Assembly (NCBI GenBank): GCA_004554665.1
Contig: SFKY01000076.1
Span: forward strand, 1 to 11,435
DNA: 11,435 nt
DNA from: Bacteroidales bacterium
Lineage (GTDB): Bacteria > Bacteroidota > Bacteroidia > Bacteroidales > Bacteroidaceae
Direction: 5' to 3'
The stretch's first letter is position 1. Every line of letters begins with the position of its first letter. The position numbers were made by a program, and so were the translations under genes. Positions 6,378 through 11,435 of the stretch are shown one piece after another. The notes beneath the pieces are model-generated. The model had not been told where the DNA came from. It saw nothing but the letters and a program-made list of their open reading frames with translations, and did not search any database.

Positions 6378-9300
6378 TTACTGCTCGTTGGGGTCGTGTC
6401 CGCCCTTGCTTCGGTAGGCGGCATAGAACAGGTTGAGCTGTTTCTCCTGCTTGTCGGCAAGTTTGCTGTCCACCATGTCGGTGATGCCGCAGATTTCCTG
6501 CAGGATATACATCTGTGTCAGACACTCGCGGGTGTAGGAGAGGAATGTATTGCCATCGAGCGTGAGGTACCAGGCCATGTACTGGGCCGCATCCTTCCAC
6601 AGCGTGTTGATGATGCGCAGCGCGTGTGCCTTGTCGCCCATCACGGCATAGGCTCGTGCCATATCGGCACCGCCACCCACGTATTTCATCGGCACGTTGT
6701 AGTCGGGCAGGCACTTCTCGGCCTTGGCCAATACCTTGCGTGCCTTGTCCTGCTTCTGCTCTGCTATCAGTCTGAGAGCCAGGGTTCCCATCAGCTGGCG
6801 GTGGGTGTAGCACATGCGGCGTACCGTCTCGTCGAGATACAGGCCGCGCTGCTCCAGTCCGCCGTACTTGTAGCGGTTCATCACGTTGTCGTAGGTCTTC
6901 TCCGTGTCAAAGTTTTTGGCACCGGGAGCGTTGGTGGTAAACGGAGTGATACGGTTGGCCAGTCCCTCCTGTACAAAGTTGTCGCCCAGGTTCATGTAGT
7001 TTTCCTCGCCCACGGTCATGGCCACATATACAGGCCGTGTCCAGTTGCAGTTGGAGATGATTTCGAGCATCATCAGGTCGCCCTTGTAGAGCGCGCGCTT
7101 GCCGGCGAGCGAGATCACCATCTTGTCGGGTATGCTGTCGGCGGCCATCATCATGCCACTCTTCTTCACAGCCTCCTTGTCGATGGTCATATAGAGCGTG
7201 TCGGTGGGTATCACGTGCATATCCTTGTCCTTGGAGCGCACCCAGTACTTCATGATGTTTTTCACCTCAAACGGCTCGTCGCCAAAGAGTTTCTTGGCAC
7301 CTTCCGCATCTTCTTTGTAGAAGTCCATCACTTGCTGTTTCAGGCTGGGGCGTACCTCCACGTACTCGTTGGTGCCCGAACAGTAGTCCAGTCGTGGCCA
7401 GGTAATGGGCAGCGAGGGCGACTCGTAGGCCGGTCTGCACATCTGGTCGATGTACCAGTCGGTCTGCAGATAGCTCAGGTTGCATACACGGGTATCGGTG
7501 CGCACGCCCTCCACGTCCATGTTGTACCACAGCGGGAAGGTATCGTTGTCTCCGTTGGTGAAGATGATGGGGTTGCCCTTGTCTTGCAGCGTCATCAGAT
7601 AGTTTTGGCCAAAGTCGCGGCAAGTGTAGCGTCCGCTTCGGTCGTGGTCGTCCCATGTCTGGCTGGCCATCTGGATGGGAACCAGCAGGCAGACGATGCC
7701 TACCGCGGCGCTCAGTGCCACGTGCTCGGTCTTCAGGCGCTTCTTCAGCTCGTCGATGATGGCTGCCACGCCCATGCCGCACCAGATGGCGAAGGCATAG
7801 AACGAGCCTGCGTAGGCGTAATCGCGCTCACGCGGCTGCAGCGGAGTCTGGTTCAGGTAGACAACGATGGCCAAGCCGGTCATGAAGAACAGGAAGAAGA
7901 CCACCCAGAACTGGCGTATGCCTCTCTGACCGCGGAATGCCTGCCAGAAGAGACCCAGCAGACCCAGCAGCAGGGGCAGACAGTAGAACACGTTGTGTCC
8001 CTTGTTGTTTTTCAGGTCGTCGGGCAGCTTGCTTTGGTCGCCCAACCGCATATTGTCGATAAAGTCGAAACCGGTGATCCAGTTGCCTTTTTCCAGTTCG
8101 CCGTGGCCTTGCACATCGTTTTGGCGTCCGGCAAAGTTCCACATGAAGTAACGCCAGTACATGAAGTTGCACTGGTAGGAGAGGAAGAAGCGCAGATTCT
8201 CCCATTGGGTAGGAATCTTTACCATCATAGGCTCTCCGCAGCGGTCGTAGGGCACTTCGGTGCCCGATATGCCGCCCATCCAGTCTTCGTAGGCCTTGGC
8301 GTGGTCGCTGCTGTGCATACGCGGGAAGAGCATGTTTTGCGCATAGATGTAGCGGTCTTTGGTATTGACTACGAAGTAGGAGTCTTTCTCGTCCTGCGAG
8401 CTCTTTTCCTTGCGGCTGTAGATAGGAGCGCCCTTCTTCATGCTCGGAATGCACATGCCGCCGCGCTCTTCGAGCGCCACTTGGGAAGTGTAAGCCTGGC
8501 CGAAGAACAGTGGGCGGTCGCCATACTGGTCTCGGCTCAGATAGTTGCCCAGCGTAAAGATGTCTTCGGGCGAGTTTTGGTCCATCGGCGGGTTGGCGGC
8601 CGAGCGGATGACGATCAGTGCGTAGCTCGAATAGCCAATCATCAGCATGAGCAGGCAGAGCAGCGTGGTGTTTTTGAGCCGTGCGCTCACCAGGGCTATC
8701 TTCTTTTTCTCCACGGTGCGCTTGTAGTTGAGTACCCACCACAGGATGGCCAGCGCGATGATGCCGGTCAGCACCGATGTCCAGCCCACTCCGTAGAAGG
8801 GGATGCCCAGCATGGCCACCGAGAGGGTGAAAGCCACATTCTGCCGGCGCTCGTTGCCCTCGTTGTAGGTCTCGTAGATGGCCCAGATCACGGTGCCCAC
8901 GAGCAGGAAGATATAGATGATCTCGCCCGTGTTGAACGGACAGCCGAGCACGTTGACAAACAGCAGTTCAAACCAGCCCCCCACGGTGATGATGCCCGGC
9001 ACCACGCCGTAGAGCACAGCTGCCACGATGACACACGACACGGCCAGGGCGATCAGCGAGCCTTTCAGTTCGATGTTGGGGAAACGGCGGTAGCACCACA
9101 CCAGCACGATGGCCGGGATGCAGAGCAGGTTGAGCAAGTGTACACCGATGCTCAGTCCCGTCATGTAGGCGATGAGCACCAGCCAGCGGTCCGAATGGGG
9201 CTCGTCGGCATGGTCTTCCCACTTCAGGATGAGCCAGAACACGATGGCCGTGAATGCCGATGAGTAGGCATACACCTCGCCCTCCACGGCAGAAAACCAG

Positions 9301-9710
9301 AAGGTGTCGCTGAACGTGTAGATCAGGGCTCCCACCATACCCGAAGCCTCGATGGCGATAAGCTTGCCTGTGGTGAGGGCGCTCCAGTCTTTGACGATGA
9401 GCTTGCGTGTGAGGTGGGTAATGGTCCAGAAGAGGAACAGGATGGTGGTGGCGCTGAGCAGCGCACTCATGATGTTCACCATCTTGGCCACCTGCGACGG
9501 GTCGCTGGCGAAGTGGGAGAACAGGTTGGCCGTCAGCATGAAGAAGGGTGCCCCCGGCGGATGCCCTATTTCAAGTTTGTAACCAGTGGAGATAAACTCC
9601 GGACAGTCCCAGAACGAGGCTGTGGGTTCAATCGTCGAACAATATACCACGGCGGCTATCAGAAAAGCCAGCCATCCCAGTGCATTGTCCACTAATCTGT
9701 ACTGTTTCAT
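6378..9710 (-). CDS. DUF2723 large membrane protein, GT-C-like with C-terminal helical repeats
   Basis: A 1110-residue inner-membrane protein of the DUF2723 family, common in Bacteroidetes. The first loop carries the family signature WDCPEF (34-39) and GHPPGAP (49-55); an acidic pair after the first membrane helix is the hallmark of GT-C glycosyltransferases such as protein O-mannosyltransferases, so Asp35 and Glu38 are candidate catalytic or metal residues. Roughly a dozen hydrophobic segments follow, at about 11-25, 80-97, 120-140, 153-162, 177-205, 218-243, 263-279, 293-327, 349-367, 574-590, 601-618, 633-652 and 665-680. Two further conserved blocks are QPRERDYAYAGSFY (625-638) and FTNGDNDTFPLWY (717-729). 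The region after 700 is soluble, and about 965-1075 reads as paired helices like TPR repeats. Lipid-linked sugar transfer is likely but donor and acceptor are unknown. A -7 element lies 48 bp upstream. Confidence 0.85.
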   Translation of the reverse strand: MKQYRLVDNALGWLAFLIAAVVYCSTIEPTASFWDCPEFISTGYKLEIGHPPGAPFFMLTANLFSHFASDPSQVAKMVNIMSALLSATTILFLFWTITHLTRKLIVKDWSALTTGKLIAIEASGMVGALIYTFSDTFWFSAVEGEVYAYSSAFTAIVFWLILKWEDHADEPHSDRWLVLIAYMTGLSIGVHLLNLLCIPAIVLVWCYRRFPNIELKGSLIALAVSCVIVAAVLYGVVPGIITVGGWFELLFVNVLGCPFNTGEIIYIFLLVGTVIWAIYETYNEGNERRQNVAFTLSVAMLGIPFYGVGWTSVLTGIIALAILWWVLNYKRTVEKKKIALVSARLKNTTLLCLLMLMIGYSSYALIVIRSAANPPMDQNSPEDIFTLGNYLSRDQYGDRPLFFGQAYTSQVALEERGGMCIPSMKKGAPIYSRKEKSSQDEKDSYFVVNTKDRYIYAQNMLFPRMHSSDHAKAYEDWMGGISGTEVPYDRCGEPMMVKIPTQWENLRFFLSYQCNFMYWRYFMWNFAGRQNDVQGHGELEKGNWITGFDFIDNMRLGDQSKLPDDLKNNKGHNVFYCLPLLLGLLGLFWQAFRGQRGIRQFWVVFFLFFMTGLAIVVYLNQTPLQPRERDYAYAGSFYAFAIWCGMGVAAIIDELKKRLKTEHVALSAAVGIVCLLVPIQMASQTWDDHDRSGRYTCRDFGQNYLMTLQDKGNPIIFTNGDNDTFPLWYNMDVEGVRTDTRVCNLSYLQTDWYIDQMCRPAYESPSLPITWPRLDYCSGTNEYVEVRPSLKQQVMDFYKEDAEGAKKLFGDEPFEVKNIMKYWVRSKDKDMHVIPTDTLYMTIDKEAVKKSGMMMAADSIPDKMVISLAGKRALYKGDLMMLEIISNCNWTRPVYVAMTVGEENYMNLGDNFVQEGLANRITPFTTNAPGAKNFDTEKTYDNVMNRYKYGGLEQRGLYLDETVRRMCYTHRQLMGTLALRLIAEQKQDKARKVLAKAEKCLPDYNVPMKYVGGGADMARAYAVMGDKAHALRIINTLWKDAAQYMAWYLTLDGNTFLSYTRECLTQMYILQEICGITDMVDSKLADKQEKQLNLFYAAYRSKGGHDPNEQ

Positions 9711-9757
9711 TACGTTATTTGATGATTATTTTTAAGCTACGTTACAGTATGTAAGTG

Positions 9758-9765
9758 CAAAGGTA
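9758..9765 (-). promoter_or_regulatory. Bacteroidetes -7 element ahead of the DUF2723 gene
   Basis: Read on the minus strand this is TACCTTTG, a full match to TAnnTTTG. It would start transcription near 9750 and give a leader of about 40 nt before the ATG at 9710. The -33 region on the minus strand is a T-rich stretch without a clean TTTG. The DUF4230 pair upstream ends at 9950, so the DUF2723 gene probably has its own promoter. Confidence 0.5.
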
Positions 9766-9886
9766 GCGTTTTTATATGAAATAAGGTGTAGGATAAAATG
9801 GAATTTCTGTTCTCTGAAAGTTTTTTTAACCCCCTGCCGTGTTTGGTATCAAGTCGTTTGCGAGGAGGGGGATGCCCTTGGCCGGA

Positions 9887-9951
9887 GCTAAATGCCACCT
9901 TTAGCGCGCCAAAGGCCATGATTACGGCGCCAAAGGTGGCATTTAGCTTTT
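9887..9951. repeat. Palindromic repeat R2 at the 3' end of the DUF4230 pair
   Basis: GCTAAATGCCACCTTT (9887-9902) and AAAGGTGGCATTTAGC (9932-9947) are perfect 16-bp inverted arms. Between them lies a direct 10-bp repeat, GCGCCAAAGG (9906-9915 and 9927-9936), the second copy overlapping the right arm. T residues (9948-9951) follow on the plus strand and overlap the stop codon of the minus-strand gene (9950-9952). The units match repeat R1 (4685-4754) in sequence, orientation and position relative to a minus-strand stop codon. It can form a very stable hairpin in the mRNA 3' end and may act as a terminator or exonuclease block. Confidence 0.8.
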
Positions 9952-10591
9952 AGGGTTGCGGCGCAAACCTGACGCTGACATGCTCAAAGCCCATCGAGTG
10001 GAAGAGGTTGTCAAACTGCAGCAGGGCATTGCGCTCTGCGCTGGCCACATTCTCGCGGCTCAAGCAGCGGCGGCGCATGGTGCGGTATGCCCTCTGGTAG
10101 AGGCGTGCGCGGTCTTCACGGCTCCATTTCCCTGTCTCGTAAAACGATTGGGTGCGTGCCTCGTCGATGAAGTCCTCATCGAGCAGTTTGATGGCAGGCA
10201 ACAGTGCCACCACCGTGTCGCCCTCGAGTCTGAGCCAGCCCTCCTTGGTCTCGGCCAAGTCTACGCCGAGCCGCAATGTGCCATAGTAGATGCGTATGAG
10301 CTGGTCATCGCCGAAGAAGCCATGCCTGACGGTGTCTATCAGTTCCTCATCGCTCACCGACAGAAACTCCCACTGCCTAATCCGCTCCACAGAGCGTATC
10401 TGCGTGGGCGACAGCGTCACCTGTTGTGTCGTTGCTACGTCCAGATGGTTGTTTTGCACCATCCATCGGGCAGCCTTTGTACCCAGGATTACCAGTGCCA
10501 CCACAATCAGCACCGCGATCAGCATCATCATCGGCGACCCCAACAGGAGATGCCGGAGTGCCGCTCCCCACTTACTTGCCCTTTTTGTCAT
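9950..10591 (-). CDS. DUF4230 family protein with an N-terminal membrane anchor
   Basis: A 213-residue protein I assign to DUF4230, an uncharacterised family. Basic residues at the start (KRASKWGAALRH, 3-14) precede one strong membrane segment (about 20-37, MMMLIAVLIVVALVILG), so the rest is probably held on the outer face of the inner membrane. The body has the pattern seen in the neighbouring DUF4230 gene: a beta-rich N-terminal half with IRIYYGTLRLGVDL (99-112) and a pair of short strands VVALLPAIKLLDEDF (127-141), then a helical region with many Arg and Glu residues (156-190), then a closing strand with FEHVSVRF (202-209). It lacks the lipobox of its partner. It overlaps the upstream DUF4230 gene by 20 bp, which suggests coupled translation and joint function. 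No active-site residues can be named. Confidence 0.75.
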   Translation of the reverse strand: MTKRASKWGAALRHLLLGSPMMMLIAVLIVVALVILGTKAARWMVQNNHLDVATTQQVTLSPTQIRSVERIRQWEFLSVSDEELIDTVRHGFFGDDQLIRIYYGTLRLGVDLAETKEGWLRLEGDTVVALLPAIKLLDEDFIDEARTQSFYETGKWSREDRARLYQRAYRTMRRRCLSRENVASAERNALLQFDNLFHSMGFEHVSVRFAPQP

Positions 10592-11270
10592 CTTTCACTG
10601 CTGTTTTCTCCACAAATCTTCTGATCTCTTCAGTCGAGAAAGGTTTGCGGAATGAGATAGTAATCTTGTCTTGGCTATATCCCAACTGTTCAATCATGGG
10701 TATGAGGATGCTGGCCGCATTGTGCCGAGCCATCTCTATGATGCCCGTTTGCGGGATGCTGAGTAGCAGCGAGTCGCGCCCCTGCCGCTCATACCGTGTC
10801 AGTTCTTCATCGGTGAAGTCGCTTCTCAGCAGCGATACGTGCTGCTTCACCTCCTTGTGGTCTATGCGTGTGGCCGTGAGGGTTATTTCCGGGTCGGGCA
10901 GTACAATCTCTATGTGGTCTCCCTGTCTCTGTACATTGCGCTCAGAGAAACCTTCGAAGTCTATGTAAGCCTTGACCGTGGCGTCGATAGGAATGGCTAT
11001 TTTCCGGTTCCCCATCGGCAGGTCTACCGAGAAATCGTGGCTCATAAATGTTCCTGCCAGTTTCTTGGTCTCGCTAAAGGCAATCACTTTGCGCATCTTG
11101 CACTCCGCGGCATAGAACCGGGCGCATTTTTGAATCTGCATCACCATCATCGGAATGGTGTCCACCCTTACCGGCTCCGGTGCCGTCTTCTGTTCCTGCT
11201 TGTGGCAGCCCATCAGCAGCATGGTCATCCCCCATAGCGCTAAATATAATAAGGTATCATGTCTTTTCAT
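10572..11270 (-). CDS. DUF4230 family lipoprotein
   Basis: I place the start at the ATG at 11270, giving 232 residues. From there a standard lipoprotein signal follows: KRH, the hydrophobic LLYLALWGMTML, and lipobox LLMGC, with Cys22 as the lipidated residue. An in-frame ATG at 11300 would add ten residues ahead of the signal, but it lies upstream of the -7 promoter element at 11283-11276 and inside a repeat, so it is unlikely to be used. The mature part fits DUF4230: KVIAFSETKKLAG (61-73), AIPIDATVKAYIDFEGF (92-108), IEIVLPDPEITLTATRIDHK (120-139), an acidic helical section (150-195), and a final strand ITISFRKPF (203-211). Function is unknown. It overlaps the second DUF4230 gene by 20 bp, so the two form a coupled pair. 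Confidence 0.8.
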   Translation of the reverse strand: MKRHDTLLYLALWGMTMLLMGCHKQEQKTAPEPVRVDTIPMMVMQIQKCARFYAAECKMRKVIAFSETKKLAGTFMSHDFSVDLPMGNRKIAIPIDATVKAYIDFEGFSERNVQRQGDHIEIVLPDPEITLTATRIDHKEVKQHVSLLRSDFTDEELTRYERQGRDSLLLSIPQTGIIEMARHNAASILIPMIEQLGYSQDKITISFRKPFSTEEIRRFVEKTAVKDDKKGK

Positions 11271-11275
11271 GTGTG

Positions 11276-11283
11276 CAAAGATA
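11276..11283 (-). promoter_or_regulatory. -7 promoter element directly before the DUF4230 lipoprotein start
   Basis: Read on the minus strand this is TATCTTTG, a perfect match to TAnnTTTG. It ends five bases before the ATG at 11270, so transcription would begin at or within a few bases of the start codon. That implies a leaderless or nearly leaderless mRNA and excludes the upstream in-frame ATG at 11300. A possible -33 TTG lies at 11300-11298, but its 14-bp spacing is shorter than usual. Confidence 0.5.
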
Positions 11284-11351
11284 GTGCAAGTCGAAGACAA
11301 TAAAAAGGAAAAGACTAAGTTTTTTCATTTTTTATTGTTGAGGCGCCGCCT
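11277..11351. repeat. 75-bp direct repeat, copy 1 (84-bp period)
   Basis: This 75-bp block is identical base for base to 11361-11435. It runs from AAAGATAGTGCAAG to the GC-rich end AGGCGCCGCCT. Inside it, CAATAAAAA (from 11298) and TTTTTATTG form arms of an AT-rich hairpin. On the minus strand the block ends in the promoter of the DUF4230 lipoprotein gene: copy 1 is preceded by C, which completes the -7 element TATCTTTG. Confidence 0.9.
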
Positions 11352-11360
11352 ATCTTATGT

Positions 11361-11435
11361 AAAGATAGTGCAAGTCGAAGACAATAAAAAGGAAAAGACT
11401 AAGTTTTTTCATTTTTTATTGTTGAGGCGCCGCCT
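11361..11435. repeat. 75-bp direct repeat, copy 2, running to the window edge
   Basis: An exact second copy of 11277-11351, separated from it by nine bases (11352-11360). It reaches the last base of the window, so further copies could follow. The base before it is T, so the minus-strand -7 element becomes TATCTTTA and loses its final G. At the junction, TATCTT (11351-11356) and AAGATA (11362-11367) form a short inverted repeat. Confidence 0.9.

Noticed and set aside
6360..9263. 967-codon open frame on the plus strand opposite the DUF2723 gene
   Set aside because: It mirrors a well-supported gene with clear family signatures on the other strand. Its product is rich in His, Val, Gln and Leu with no domain or signal, as expected for the antisense of a codon-biased GC-rich gene.
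9737..9919. 60-codon minus-strand open frame before the DUF2723 gene
   Set aside because: It starts inside repeat R2 and runs through the probable DUF2723 promoter at 9758-9765; its product looks random.
11277..11435. Start of a CRISPR array
   Set aside because: The repeat is 75 bp with a 9-bp spacer, unlike CRISPR repeats of about 25-40 bp with similar-length spacers, and no cas genes are present.

Overview
The window looks like chromosomal DNA from a member of the Bacteroidales, most likely Prevotella or a close relative. Three things point there. Shine-Dalgarno-like sequences are scarce ahead of the starts. Several intergenic gaps carry the Bacteroidetes -7 promoter element TAnnTTTG (near 496, 2347, 9765 and 11283). 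The protein families DUF2723, DUF4230 and DUF4827, and a short QueG without a C-terminal repeat domain, are typical of this phylum. No rRNA, tRNA, CRISPR array, transposase or phage gene was found.

The left part is read on the plus strand. A small XRE-type helix-turn-helix protein (25-477) is followed by pyrK and pyrD (533-2208, overlapping by 13 bp), which form the class 1B dihydroorotate dehydrogenase of pyrimidine synthesis. A 317-bp non-coding gap holds a promoter element and a strong hairpin. A lipoprotein of the DUF4827 type (2526-3164) and glmM, phosphoglucosamine mutase (3185-4570), come next, and a clear intrinsic terminator (4595-4642) closes this half.

The right part is read on the minus strand and converges on glmM. 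From right to left there are two overlapping DUF4230 genes, one a lipoprotein and one membrane-anchored (11270-9950). Next is a large DUF2723 membrane protein with a GT-C-like N-terminus (9710-6378), then a NodB-type polysaccharide deacetylase (6277-5666), then queG, epoxyqueuosine reductase (5688-4744). The deacetylase and queG overlap by 23 bp and are probably co-transcribed. A double hairpin separates the DUF2723 gene from the deacetylase.

Gene content is largely housekeeping: pyrimidine synthesis, UDP-GlcNAc supply, queuosine modification of tRNA, and cell-envelope glycan chemistry. The unusual material is non-coding. A related palindromic repeat sits at the 3' end of two unlinked minus-strand genes (4685-4754 and 9887-9951). 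A perfect 75-bp direct repeat with an 84-bp period, each copy carrying promoter-like sequence, runs off the right edge. A hairpin at 2350-2400 is framed by two inward-facing -7 elements. No clearly new multi-gene defence or mobile system is visible.
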